NCBI GenBank assembly: GCA_009617715.1
Contig: VTFK01000335.1
Span: 1 to 64,000, forward strand
Direction of reading: 5' to 3'
From: Plectrocnemia conspersa
Taxonomy: Eukaryota; Arthropoda; Insecta; Trichoptera; Polycentropodidae
Length of the DNA: 64,000 nt
Shown: positions 1 through 10,548 of the stretch, one piece after another
Layout of the letters: every line of letters begins with the position of its first letter
How positions within the stretch are numbered: position 1 is the stretch's first letter
Program-made: the position numbers and the translations under genes
The notes under the pieces: model-generated
Seen by the model: the letters and a program-made list of their open reading frames with translations, nothing else
Database searches by the model: none
What the model was told of the DNA's origin: nothing

Positions 1-136
1 CAACATACCAAGTCGATTTGCCGCAAAATAGCTGTAAGATCTGATGTACCTCAAGATTCTGAATATGGTTGTGGAAATGACCATCTGAACCTTCTGCATT
101 GGTGCGAGGATTTCGACAGCCACAGTGCATCGTAAG
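1..136 (+). CDS. Possible 3' part of an exon, cut by the window edge
   Basis: Frame 1 is open from the window start to a TAA at 133-135. Directly after it, the splice donor consensus AAG|GTAAGA falls at 136/137. A second, poorer donor (ATC|GTAAGG) at 131/132 would avoid the stop and leave the frame open in phase 2. The peptide has four cysteines, includes the short run LLHWCEDFD, and ends DSHSAS. I do not recognise it. The reverse strand is also open here, so the open frame alone is weak evidence; the donor favours the plus strand. It could equally be a noncoding exon. If the 131/132 donor were joined to the acceptor at 35,279, the frame would continue for nine more codons, which is speculative. 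Confidence 0.3.
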
Positions 137-1419
137 GTAAGAAAACAAATCAATTATTATTTATTTTTAAGTAAGTAGTGAACGCGTTAATTTTCGAGCA
201 AGTATCGCCGACCGTGACTCTAATAAGTGGCTAAAAATTTGCTAAAAATCTATACATGTTTTATAATTATATAATATATTATGATATATAGTACGACCTC
301 GCAAGTGCCGCCATTATTTTTGTCTGCAGGTCTAAAAAATATCTAATTGCATACAATTACGCATAGACGCCTGGCAATAAATCTGTAATTTCAGATCGCC
401 AGATTTACGATTTGAATATCAAATCTACATAGGTAATTGCGTGACCGCATGCCGTATAAATAAAATATGTCAGCGAGTTTGTGCACACACATGTCATGGC
501 AGGGCGTGGCTCTGTGTGACATTCCTGGGTAATTTGGTCATTTTTATCGGCGTCAATGATTTCTAGCTAGCTCGGCTTGAAAGTGGCCGTTTTAGCGCGA
601 ATTTAGCGGCTTTATAGGGCGGTGGTGGGGAACGGGTTAAACTGGTGCAATTTTGTGCAGTTATTGAATATAAAGAACGAATTAAAGCATTTCATACCGC
701 TATGGAAGTACATACTATATAAAAATACGTATTATAAATATACAGTGAGCTTTTGAATGGTTATTATTATAGTTGTTACAATATTGTAACCAGATTTTAT
801 TTAATATGAACTTTAAGATTAATTATAAGTAGCTATATTTATATATATATATATATATATATTTTTTAAGCACACGATTGGGGATGAAAATCATCGTTTG
901 AAGACGTTTATAGGTTTAAAAGACAGGGACGAATTTCTTTTCAAAATATTTACTATTTATAGCAAGACCTTATACAGTCGACTTTTAATAATACATCTAG
1001 TTATAATACGTCACATTTTCTTATTTATAAAAAAGATGATTTCATCTCTTAATTTATTGCTTCTAAAGTGGGCACTTTTAAAATTATTTTATAGCAAGAA
1101 AAAAATAATTAAAATAAATATCAGATTAAAAATGTTTAGTTATGTTTACGAAATTATTTGGAATCTGAATATTTAATTATTTTTTCTTAAACACAAAATC
1201 TTGGCTGATTTTGCACAAACAGACTCGTGCCTATTAATTTAGTCATTCTACCTTTATCTACAGACTGTACACTGTTCCTGAATGAGAATATTCTTTGACA
1301 GGAATATAAATGTTTGGCAGTTATTAAAATATATACTGCATAGAGTACGCTCGGGATAAGGATTCCGGTTTGTTATTGTGTGCTTGAACTGTGTGGCTCA
1401 AAACAATTTCGCTCAGAAT
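137..1419. other. AT-rich spacer, no gene seen
   Basis: No supportable gene is visible. A moderately GC-richer stretch at 540-640 contains CTAGCTAGCTC and poly-G tracts. A pure TA dinucleotide run lies near 840-862. The open frame at 898-1176 is lysine/isoleucine/leucine-rich, as expected from translated AT-rich spacer. Confidence 0.5.
840..862. repeat. (TA)n microsatellite
   Basis: An uninterrupted TA dinucleotide run of about eleven units, flanked by interrupted TA-rich sequence. Confidence 0.9.
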
Positions 1420-1890
1420 ATTTTTATTTTTTATTTTAAAAGAAAATATATGTTTATTTAACATACATACATCTGAACTAAGTTGGAAATTTCAACGGAC
1501 AATTAAAAATATATTATATAATCGAAGAAATCAGGCATTGATGTCATTAATTAAATATTTGCAAAATTCATGATCTTTCACTAGTCAAAAAAACAATGAA
1601 GTCTTTAGCTATTCTTCAAAAAAGCAAAAAAAGATATAAAATGGGGAAAGAAATTATTCGCAGATTGTTTAATGGCTCGACGACTCTATTAAATCATTAG
1701 AATCCATTGAATAAATTAAAAAATTATCATTGGCTCAACGATAAGAATAATAACTTTTTTAAGCCTTACAGAGAATCGTGTAAAAAAACCAACAACGTAC
1801 GGATTAATGGTAAAATAATTAAAATATTTGAATCCACGGGTAAGAGAAGGAATAACTTACAGTGTATATTTGAAGCCTTGATATCAATTA
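1420..1890 (+). pseudogene. Decayed transposase fragment, copy 1 (probably hAT)
   Basis: This stretch is plainly homologous, at DNA level over about 300 bp, to 41,238-41,670. Shared pieces include the codons for NRR(N/K)Q-L-M and IKYLQN, then a matching block around ATGGGGAAAGAAATTAT. Translation gives an arginine-rich segment followed by SLIKYLQNS, close to FIKYLQNP in the other copy. An NRR...L...YL.NP arrangement is what I associate with the part of hAT transposases near the dimerisation region, so hAT is my best guess. The frame is broken by stops just after the motif. Reading continues at 1707-1890 as a second open piece that also aligns with the later copy. No terminal repeats are visible. 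A small inverted-repeat element follows immediately at 1891. Confidence 0.45.
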
Positions 1891-1996
1891 ACCCAGATAT
1901 GCCCAATAAATTTTGTTCTCTTAAAATTTAATTTATAAATAAAAAACAGTGGCACGAGCTTAGTGACCTACCCATGGGACAGTGGGCATATCTGGG
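1891..1996. mobile_element. piggyBac-type MITE, 14-bp TIRs
   Basis: The sequence CCCAGATATGCCCA just inside 1892 is repeated in perfect inverted form, TGGGCATATCTGGG, at 1983-1996. The left end is preceded by TTAA, the right end by ATAA, one base off. TTAA target duplication plus CCC ends is the signature of piggyBac elements and their non-autonomous derivatives. The element is only about 105 bp and noncoding. It interrupts the similarity between the two hAT-like copies: flanking sequence resembling ATCAACACAAAA is found after it here and continuously in the copy at 41.7 kb, which suggests insertion into the older fossil. Confidence 0.6.
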
Positions 1997-1999
1997 ATA

Positions 2000-2960
2000 A
2001 ACCAATATCAACACAAAATTATTTAAAATAAATCACTAGAGAAGATCGAATATCTGTGCCACACTGCACTTTAATGACGAATACCAGCGTTGACGAATCA
2101 GCGACTGTCCTTAAAAGAGAAAGCGAGACAACGAAGTACACGCTACATCACTACTCTCTCTCTTATACATGTACACGCACACAATTACAAACCGGCATCC
2201 TCATCCCGAGCGTACTCTAACTCTACGTAAATTTAAAATTAAAATGTTTTATACTCAAAATTATTATAGAGTTAAATATGTTTTTCTCTACAGTATATAC
2301 ACGCCATTTTATTTATTTAGAAGTTAGTAATTATAAATTTAAGGTATACATAAAAAAAGTACATATTTAAAAATAATTTTTAACTTTAAAAATTCTTAAA
2401 TAATAAGTTAAATACATTTTTGTTCAGTGTGTTACAGTTCTAAAGATCAAAATTTATTACTATACACGACATCATAAAAAACCCATCTATTTATAACAGC
2501 ATTTTCTATTGTTCTGTTTATGGACCTGTTTTAATTGCAGGCCATTTTACGCGATCAGCTTTTCAACACCTAATTTTTATTAGAGTTAAATGTACCATTG
2601 AATTATTAAAAACTAGGTATCTTAGTTAAATAATTAATATGCCACAGACAAGATAATTTTTTTCGATACCATTGAATTATTAAATTATTAAGTTATCGAT
2701 CATTTATTTTATCAATACAAATATTTGATCTTAATTGTAAGTTAATTAGATTTAAAAAGATAAAGTATTTTTTGTAGTGTGTGTTCAAACTCGATAACTT
2801 AATAAAAGTAATTTGATCTTATCCTCCATTAATTATGGTACACTACTATTTAATTTAAAAATCTTAACTAAAAAAATGTATTAGTACAGGATGTTGTCTT
2901 GATGATGTATACATATAATATATTACATTATATATTATATATATATGTATTTATTTTTAA
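2000..2960. other. AT-rich spacer, no gene seen
   Basis: The first 200 bp is less AT-rich (2060-2225) and carries GAGA-like runs (GAGAAAGCGAG, CTCTCTCTCTT) near 2120-2165. The rest is A+T-rich with poly-T and TA-rich patches around 2915-2950. Nothing coding is supportable. Confidence 0.4.
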
Positions 2961-3450
2961 TTGAGAAGTCGACACGAGGCCGGAGTTTATAATAGCAGCG
3001 CCCGTAATAGCTTACGGTTCGCCCTTGGGCTGTAATTCCAGGGTTTGAGAAGCACTGTTATTCATATTATACACATCCACAACGCCATTGCACTAATTTG
3101 AATGTGTAATTGAGCCGTAGGTAATTGATCAGATTTTCGTCTCGAGAAGGCGGGCGCGGGTCGTCCATATTGGAAAGAAATGCAAATTTTCAACAGCAAT
3201 TTGCTACGATTGGTCCACAGTCGCTTCCGCGTAAAATATCAATTATTTCATAAATCATTTTTTTAACCTGTAATTCAACCGCGAGCATAACCAATCAGGT
3301 TGTGATGTCGAATAGGAACGAATCAATCCGAGCATTGTAAATTTTCTTCGAAGCGTTATCGCGCTGTGCATATATGATCGCGTTTCGTAATTAAAACTCG
3401 GCATGTGAGCGATAAAACGAGTTATCATGATACGTTTGCGAATCAACTCG
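2961..3450. other. CpG-containing block, possible noncoding regulatory DNA
   Basis: A 490-bp island of clearly higher GC than either side, starting near the GTCGAC at 2969 and including GGCGGGCGCGGGTCG near 3149. No ORF with convincing codon structure is present on either strand. I infer regulatory DNA from composition only. Confidence 0.3.
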
Positions 3451-4320
3451 CCCTTATCGACTTACAATAATATCGTTTGGTCATTATATAAATATGGACT
3501 GTACCAAAAGTCATTTTACGATTATTTATTAGTATTTATTAGTATATCAAGAGATTTCTTGAGAATTGTTATGTATAAAGAAACTCATTGCTTATCTTAT
3601 ATGTTCTCAAAATGTAAACATATATAGTATATTGTTTGCTTTAAAAATATATTTTAATAACTGCTTTATTGACCGTTTCGAAATATTAATCCAATGATTT
3701 CTGAACGTGCAGAAAAACGATGAATTATAGATCGATTAATAAAAACAATTTCTCACATTCCTAATAAAAAAATAATCTTCAAAATCATTTTTAACAGTAC
3801 TACTTTGATAAAATATTTTCAATTGCACTTTTATAATTTATCATGATAAAATATGAAACACTGTTCAATTTATTAAAATTAAAGTTTCGTGTAATATTTA
3901 TGATTTTTTAAAGTAGATAGAGTGAAGTATTATAAGCTATATAAATTGAGCTTAGTAATTGTTTTATTAAATAATTATTTATTGTTAATGTAAAAACAAT
4001 AATCAAGTAGATTTTCTTTAAATAAACTTTAATTATTTGTTGTATAGTGTTATTTTGGATTTTTTTTATTGAGCACATGAAGTATCAGTGCAAATTAAAG
4101 ATTATTAAATTTATTACAATATATTGTCCTATATAACACGATATTCTTTATATCACGAATTTACATTATTTCTGCATTTTGGAATTGTCGGCGTAAACTT
4201 TCCAGATAAATCCAGCAATTCTTCCCGTTGAATAAATATTCAAATAAGTTTGAATATAAATTTCGCAACTTCAAAATAACTTATAATGGAAAGTATGATA
4301 TATTATTCGCGATAAAGTTT
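3451..4320. other. AT-rich spacer, no gene seen
   Basis: Long A/T runs with frequent AATAAA-like hexamers. The short open frames have no protein character. Confidence 0.4.
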
Positions 4321-4354
4321 TTTTTTCGCTCGTTGGCCTCTTACCTCCCACACA

Positions 4355-4384
4355 AAAGGGGGCGCGAGCGCGCCCCCTAGAAGA
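4355..4384. promoter_or_regulatory. GC palindrome forming two CTCF-like cores
   Basis: The arm AGGGGGCGCG at 4357-4366 is repeated in perfect inverted form at 4369-4378 around a 2-bp centre. Read on the minus strand the right half gives CTAGGGGGCGC, which equals the central part of the CTCF consensus (CCACNAGGGGGCGC). Read on the plus strand the left half gives AAAAGGGGGCGC, a slightly weaker match. Two opposed CTCF-like sites thus share one palindrome. It stands out sharply in AT-rich DNA and lies 30 bp from a GAGA run. Binding is not shown by sequence alone; a SP/KLF-type GC box is the main alternative. Confidence 0.4.
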
Positions 4385-5115
4385 ATAATGGCGGCGGTAA
4401 CAAGAAACGAGAGAGAGAGAGAAAAATTGCGTTGGAAAGTTTTTTCCTTCAAAAATTAATGTTTGTTTCCAACACGTATGTAAATTAGAAGGAAACTTAT
4501 TCGGCGCGGTCGTAATCGAATCAGCGCCGCCGACCACCGTTTTACAACCGTAAAGGGATCGATCGTAAAAATGGCCAATAAAACTTCATTTTTCATTGGT
4601 TTCATTTTTTTTTCACCCTCGGATCTTAACAAGAACAATTTCTGCGTAACCCCACGGGACAAGGGGACATCGAAATACCCTACGGTTGTAAATAGACATA
4701 TTCATCTTAATCTGTGACAGGATCAATATAAAGTTTATACGCGAGGAACAGGAAGCCATTTTGAGGTTGGCTAACTTGATAAAAGCGTACAGATTTCTCC
4801 GGGGAGAACGCACTATCGCAGCCGACACGTAATATTTTTTTGCAATTTATCCACCATGACACACCGCGCAGATAGTTGTGTGATAAATCTTGGTTATCGC
4901 AAAAATAATAATACAAATATATTTTGAGTGACGATAATCGTCGTATTTTTTAATCTTATCAAAAAATAAATAAACACTAATATCGCGACAACGATTCGAG
5001 TTCCGAAAATGATTAAGATAAGAAACCGAACGTCGTATCAAATGGCGATAATCATAACATTCTTGTTAGCGCTTAACTGGTTAATTAACGCTTTACAATG
5101 TTTATGTAGCCATTT
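4385..5115. promoter_or_regulatory. Polycomb-response-element-like block (GAGA + PHO cores)
   Basis: The block holds a (GA)7 run at about 4409-4422, the GAGA-factor target, together with five PHO-type GCCAT cores: ATGGC at 4388, 4571 and 5042, and GCCAT at 4755 and 5109. Those at 4571 and 4755 give the full GCCATTTT form. Posterior-Hox/Caudal-like words lie between them: TCGTAA near 4512, CGTAAA near 4549, TCGTAAAA near 4562, CCAATAAAA near 4574. No ORF is convincing. GAGA plus clustered PHO sites is the known composition of Drosophila PREs. Calling this a PRE is an inference from motif content and from the adjoining CTCF-like palindrome. Confidence 0.3.
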
Positions 5116-5129
5116 GCGTCAGTCTGGTA

Positions 5130-6100
5130 TGTGCGAATGTGTTGTTTCCACTTTTCTACTCTACTAGCTTGCAAAAAGTTTTTATATTTCATATCATATA
5201 TATCGCGAAGAACTTCTGTTATCTCATCGACACCTACAGTGCGTTTAAAAACGAATGCAACTGGGCGTTTGTTGTCAATGAGCTCTAAACGAATCGAAGG
5301 CGTACTCTACCTACGTTATTCGTTGAATGGATTATGAATATTTATATTTATGTATAAATAAAAGCCTATTGTGCTTTGTGTATAAAATATTGCTTTTAAA
5401 TCTGATGGAATTGATTATTATTTTATTAAATGTGTATTTATTTTCATATAAATTATATTCCTATTTTGTCATTTTAAAATATAAAACATTTGTCATAACA
5501 TTGTTTTAGAAATAAACCTGGATGGACAATTATGTATTGAATTTTGCGTTTAAAACTTCAAATACTCAAAAATAAAACGATATCTAGTATTTTAGATTAT
5601 GGATGTATTATTGAACATATTTTGCTTTTAAAGAAGTTAGGTTTTGTAAAATTCAATGCCAAATTCATCTGTATCATTAGCTTACTTCTCAAAGGTCTTA
5701 TTTTTATTACAGAGAAGTATTGTTTTGCAAAGATATTAAAACATATTTTTTAATTGCACTTTTGTAATTGATTATGAATTAGTGTTTATCTAAACTTATT
5801 TTTTTAATAGATAATGTATTTTTTTAATGTATGATAATTGCTTAAAAAATTAGGAAAATAAAATTGCATATTATTTATTTAATATTTTTTTTTATTAACA
5901 TTTTAAAATCATAGTTTTCAATGCTTTTAAATATTAAAAAAAGTTTGTGCTTAGTATTGAACAATTTTTTTAAATAGAAAAAATATTTTTTTAAAGAGAA
6001 ATATATAACTGCAATTTAAGAATAATTAGTTTCCAATATGATTTGAAAGTTTGCATTTGAATACCTTGCAGTGTAAATGAATTATTTTGCAGTATAAAAT
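5130..6100. other. AT-rich spacer, no gene seen
   Basis: Open frames at 5131-5753 are phenylalanine/leucine/isoleucine-rich translations of spacer. Poly-T and poly-A runs are frequent. No repeat unit or splice context supports an exon. Confidence 0.4.
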
Positions 6101-6104
6101 TAAT

Positions 6105-6301
6105 GGTTTCCACCATAAATTTAATACTTTGCGCAATAAATGTTATATTTTGCACTATATTTTTTTTGGAGTTTGCTTAATTTGTTTAGTTTAGGTTTTG
6201 GTTTAAACAAAAAATATACGTTATGCAACTGTCAACAAGTATAAAAGTAGACTGCACGCTAAAGTATTTATAGTGCAAAGTATTACATTTATAATGGAAT
6301 C
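6105..6301. mobile_element. MITE with ~35-bp imperfect terminal inverted repeats
   Basis: The left arm 6105-6140 contains TTTAATACTTTGCGCAATAAA. The right arm 6267-6301, read in reverse, gives TGTAATACTTTGCACTATAAA preceded by a similar TTCCA..ATAAA stretch. The two arms agree at most positions over about 33 bases. The interior is noncoding and AT-rich. I cannot assign the family: the boundary duplications are unclear, and the similar words TTTGCAGTATAAA (6087) outside the left arm suggest the true ends may lie further out. Confidence 0.45.
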
Positions 6302-7570
6302 TATTTAAAATAAAGAGCAATTAATTCACATCGTAAAAAAGTTTTACAGTCGATTTTTCTTATTTAAATAAAAAAATTGATTCTTTTAAGTTTATTTTGC
6401 CAAAATTTAATACACAAGTATTTTTTAGTTGTACTTTTAATATTGGTTGATGATGTTTTAGTTTGAGTTAATATTAAATTAATTAAAATTTTTATGAAAC
6501 AATACTTAAAAATTTTTTGTCCTCCGAAATAAATGTTTAAAAATCACTTTAAAAGTGGTACTTTTTTTCTATTTTATCTGAAAAAATAAATTAAATCGTA
6601 CTCAAGTAACCACTTGAGGATGCCGATAAACATTTTGGTGAAACATCCATGAAAAACGAATCGTGACAAAAATCCTATTGCATATCTTCTGCATTCATTT
6701 TGTAAGGTGTTACATTTACATTCATGTTCATTATAATTTACTAATAAAAAGTTGAAAAGCACTGCTCAAGAGCATTATATTCACGAGTGTATAACCCTCT
6801 ATCTATATTTGAGGACATTGATTAATCACCTCTGATTCTTTAATTCCCTCTCACGAATCGAGGGAGGCGCCTTTAAAAAGCTAAATACGCATTTATGTAT
6901 AAACAGGTGCTTATTCTCGCCGTGCAGATTACAACTTTTTAATTGGTTTCATCCCTCCGAGTATCTCTTAAAAAGTTTATATGCGTTTAAAAATATATAA
7001 ATGCACCATAATTTCATTTCAGAAAATCCCTTGATCGATCTGTGTGTGATAGCAGACTTTGCCAATTTGCATAAATGAACAGACCGAATAATTGCTATTC
7101 CATTCAGGCGGCGTTTTCGCCGACACCGTGAGGCGAAGGGGGATTTATGCATAGAATTATTTCCTTGTTATTTTATTTAAGAGCTGCAATGAACACGTTT
7201 CTGTGTATAAGGGAATGGTCCCCGCTTTCGTTTTTGATAGTCTAATTTACTTCTGTAATTACTTGCGCCCGCCCATAGTTTTCTTCTCGCGCCCTTTCGA
7301 ACGTTTATCTAATTTGAGTTTTTAAAGAAATTTTCTGGCATATCAGATTCGGAAGGGCTGCGGATACCCTTAAATGAATTAACGACTCTGAGAGAAGGGC
7401 GTTTCTAATGCTTCCTCATTTGTCTGCGCTATTAATTCGATTTGATTTATTTATATACTAGTCGGAAGCATCTGAATTTATCATAAGATCGCATTAATTA
7501 ATTGATTCATATTATTATTAATTTTGATTCATGATAGTGATATACAATTATGAATAAATTTTATAGTGTG
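6302..7570. other. Spacer with a moderately GC block at 6.8-7.4 kb
   Basis: To 6800 the sequence is AT-rich spacer. From 6810 to 7460 it becomes less AT-rich, with CGAGGGAGGCGCC near 6858, GGCGGCGTTTTCGCCG near 7107 and CGCCCGCCC near 7266. No coding frame is convincing. It is possibly regulatory, by composition. Confidence 0.3.
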
Positions 7571-7578
7571 AAGTAGTA

Positions 7579-7593
7579 CCATCTAGCGGCGAG
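7579..7593 (-). promoter_or_regulatory. CTCF-like site, left member of an inverted pair
   Basis: CCATCTAGCGGCGAG here is repeated exactly in inverted form at 8061-8075. Read on the minus strand it gives CCGCTAGATGG, which fits the CTCF core (CCGCNAGRKGGC). The flanking base replaces the last C of the core, so this member is slightly weaker than its partner. Confidence 0.4.
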
Positions 7594-7921
7594 TAGCGCA
7601 ATAAATGAAATTAATGGCTATTACGTACGCCACACCCATAAATCGTGCGTGGTGGGGGTAAAGAAACCGTGTTCCATTTCAAGACGTAACTCACAGACTG
7701 CGCTTTTGATTACAATCTTATCAGAATGTTATTTACTCATACTAGAATCTGGTTGTTTATTCTGATTGAGTTTATGAGTTTTCTTATTTGTAAAAAATGC
7801 GATAAAATTAATTTTTATGTATTAAATAAATAACCGAAAACGTTTGATTGCTATTTTATTGCTACTTTTTACCGCAGTATATATATATTATAATTCGTGC
7901 AATAATCGAGTTTTATTATCT

Positions 7922-7983
7922 TTTACGCGCGCGTAAACGGGTCGTAATATTCGCTCGTAAAATATATAAAGCCGGTCGTAAAT
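7922..7983. promoter_or_regulatory. Palindromic TTTACG site and CGTAA cluster
   Basis: TTTACGCGCGCGTAAA at 7922-7937 is a perfect 16-bp palindrome. It is followed by GTCGTAA (7941), CTCGTAAAA (7954) and GTCGTAAAT (7975). CTCGTAAA and GTCGTAAA are the known preferences of Abd-B/Hox13-class homeodomains and close to those of Caudal/Cdx. Five such half-sites in 62 bp is well above what the neighbouring spacer shows. It lies between the two CTCF-like sites. Confidence 0.35.
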
Positions 7984-8060
7984 ATTTTATGTGTTGGTTC
8001 TTATCTCGGCTATATTGTAGTGGTGCGGTTCGCGGCTAATAAAACTTTTTAGTTCGAGCG

Positions 8061-8078
8061 CTCGCCGCTAGATGGCAA
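8061..8078 (+). promoter_or_regulatory. CTCF-like site, right member of an inverted pair
   Basis: CTCGCCGCTAGATGGCAAGG contains CCGCTAGATGGC, a good CTCF core match on the plus strand. The first fifteen bases are the exact inverse of 7579-7593. The two sites are 467 bp apart and point away from each other. ATGGC within it also provides a PHO-type core, and GCCATTTG follows at 8154. Confidence 0.45.
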
Positions 8079-8089
8079 GGCCCCCGAGC

Positions 8090-8640
8090 GACGCTAAAAT
8101 GGAGCACTAAAAATAAAGAAGCCGCCTACCCAGAGCCACTTGATGTTTATGACGCCATTTGCAGTTCGTATATTGTACGGCGGCCCGTAACGGAATCTCT
8201 GGAAGCGCCGGGGCTTTTTCACCTGTTCGCGTCGGCACTTGTGATCTTTTTGCATGCAAATATGTTTGTTATTTTGCATTTTATTTTGTATTATCTATAT
8301 GGGGGAGTATGTTATATCATGGTTATTTTATTGTTTATATATAATTATAACTAATGAAAAATTAATATGTGGAAATTAAATATGCAATAAAAGTAATAAT
8401 GTTCAAAGACAATATTATTGTAAATGAAACAGTGTTATTCAAAACAGTGGAACTAAATGTTGTTTTACTATTTTATAATTTTTCATATAGTGCAAATGCT
8501 ACCACGTATGTCAAAACACTATGAACATATTAATATAATATGAGCAAACATCATAAGTTGCTTAAATCCAGATTTTATTTTATATAAATCAAACTGGTGA
8601 AGAGGAGAAATATTATTAATCTGACAGCTTTTATGGAAGT
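8090..8640. other. End of CpG block, then AT-rich spacer
   Basis: 8090-8260 is still CpG-rich with TTTATGACGCCATTTGC near 8147, combining a Caudal/Hox-like TTTATGAC with a PHO-like GCCATTT. From 8280 the sequence is AT-rich spacer with no gene signal. Confidence 0.3.
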
Positions 8641-9320
8641 CCAGGTTTGCGATATGTCCTTCTCAAAACCATACTACATGGCAAATAAGCTGGATTGTGA
8701 TATTGGATTCCTTTGTGGGTGGCCGAATTATTCGGCCACAAGCTAGGCAGTACTTTAGCGACATTGATGTGACGGCGGTTGACCACAAAGAAATACGACG
8801 ACCGGCGGCGCCTCGTCCGCTGATCTCATTCATAACATTTATAATAAAATTGAAACGGCACAATCTGTGTCTAATTGCCACCAGTCATCATCCTTCCGCT
8901 GTACCTAAATTGCGATCGAGAGGAGATTGAGATGATTCGTTATAGATGGAGTAAAAATACTCTGCGACAGCTTCAGCGATATCCTTAATGCCATTAAAAA
9001 TACTGTCGCATCTCCAAAACCATATGAGATTTCTTAAAAAAGAATTCACATTCTTTGATGTATTCTTGTTACTATGAGATCATCATTAGCTTTTTGAGCA
9101 TACCGTACATATAGCTCGTATGATTGTTACCTGTGGAATGCTCGAGAAAATCGAAAAGTAAAAATGAGAATTATTATTCCTCGAGGAACGAAAAACACAG
9201 AGAAACAATCCAGTACATTCTGGACGTAGCATATATTCAATGAAGCATTTTTTATTTTTTGAGGGACGGTGTCGACAATCCGTCAATGCTTAGCGATTTC
9301 AATGCGGATTATAGAGTAGC
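8640..9320. other. Moderately GC block, no supported gene
   Basis: Both strands are open for 70-77 codons around 8663-8930, but the two frames overlap and neither resembles a known protein. The block holds a perfect 21-bp palindrome (separate entry) and a GCGGCGCC core near 8804. It could be conserved noncoding DNA or an unrecognised old repeat. Confidence 0.25.
8719..8739. repeat. Perfect 21-bp palindrome
   Basis: GTGGCCGAAT at 8719-8728 is repeated in exact inverted form at 8730-8739 around the single base at 8729. It would present two abutting GGCCGAAT half-sites or a short hairpin stem. Confidence 0.85.
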
Positions 9321-10540
9321 GATTATGATACATACATTGTTTGATTGTCAAATATATTTTACTTGGAATTTCAACTGCTTCATATTTTTTTCTATTTATA
9401 AATAAACAATTATGTAATTATATAAAATATCAGTGTATCACTCTTTTGTAAATTACTAAAATAATTGTAATTTTTTTTAAAACATGATTTTTAAAATTTA
9501 AATCATATTGCTACCTGTTATATGTATAGACATTCTTTTTTTTTATATATATATATAAATGTATTCTTAAATATATATTAGATCATATATGATCATATAT
9601 TTTTCGGCATGAAAAGCTGGAACAATTGATGTATTTTTATCTTCGCCTTAAAAATTATGTAGTGTATATACATGTCTCTAATTATCAATCTAGATATTAA
9701 TATGTAATTATTTTTGATATAAAAGCACTGTAAATAATTTATTATTAATTTATTCAGGCTATAAAATTATAAACGAACAATTTGCTTTGTCGTGTCAAAG
9801 CTCCATTTGACATTAATACACTTGTTCGCAGGTGTATTTAATCTGCTACGGGATGACCTTTCACGTGTTACGTTAACGTGATTTATGTACATACACAGAG
9901 TAGTTTATTTTATTTTTTACAAATATTTTTTATATAGATTGCGTGTTTTGCGTTCATATAGACGCTAATGAACGATAAAAGTCGGTCGTAACTTCAATTG
10001 ACAAAAATTCGCGCGTGTTGGAGTATAAAATATTTAATAAAATTATTTTATATGTAATGTTTTAATATAAAATTTATTTTTAGCAATAATATTTATATTT
10101 TAGTAGCGACACTCTCTGTTGTATCTGGAAGTCGTAAAGCATGCGGTAAACGGCTATATAAATTGACCGCCGTTTGAATAGATGGCTCTATAAACCCACA
10201 GCTTCATTTATACTATGTTATGAATAAATAAATAATGAACTATTTTTATATTTATTTAAAAATATTTTTAAATAAATTTAAGAATTAAAAAAAATTATAA
10301 TAATTATAAAACATTTTTTATCTCATTTCAAGGTTCTTCAGGTATACTTTTATATATATTATTTTTATGCACAATGAGCTTTTTTCGGTATCATTGTTCA
10401 AGGGGAACAATAGGAACAGTTTTGAATTGCGTCTTTTCGTGACGCAGATAAAAAGTTTCCGTTACTTTATGACTTCCATGAATCGCTGTTCAATGTCGTT
10501 TTTTTGTTATGAACAAAACGAAGGGTAGTTTTTGTTCGTT
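9320..10540. other. AT-rich spacer, no gene seen
   Basis: Mostly A/T runs. A slightly richer patch at 9780-9900 includes TTCACGTGTTACGTTAACGTG, with one CACGTG E-box near 9861. No gene is supported. Confidence 0.35.
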
Positions 10541-10548
10541 TACATATC

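Noticed and set aside
898..1176. 92-codon frame
   Set aside because: Lysine, isoleucine, leucine and phenylalanine dominate, as in translated AT-rich spacer.
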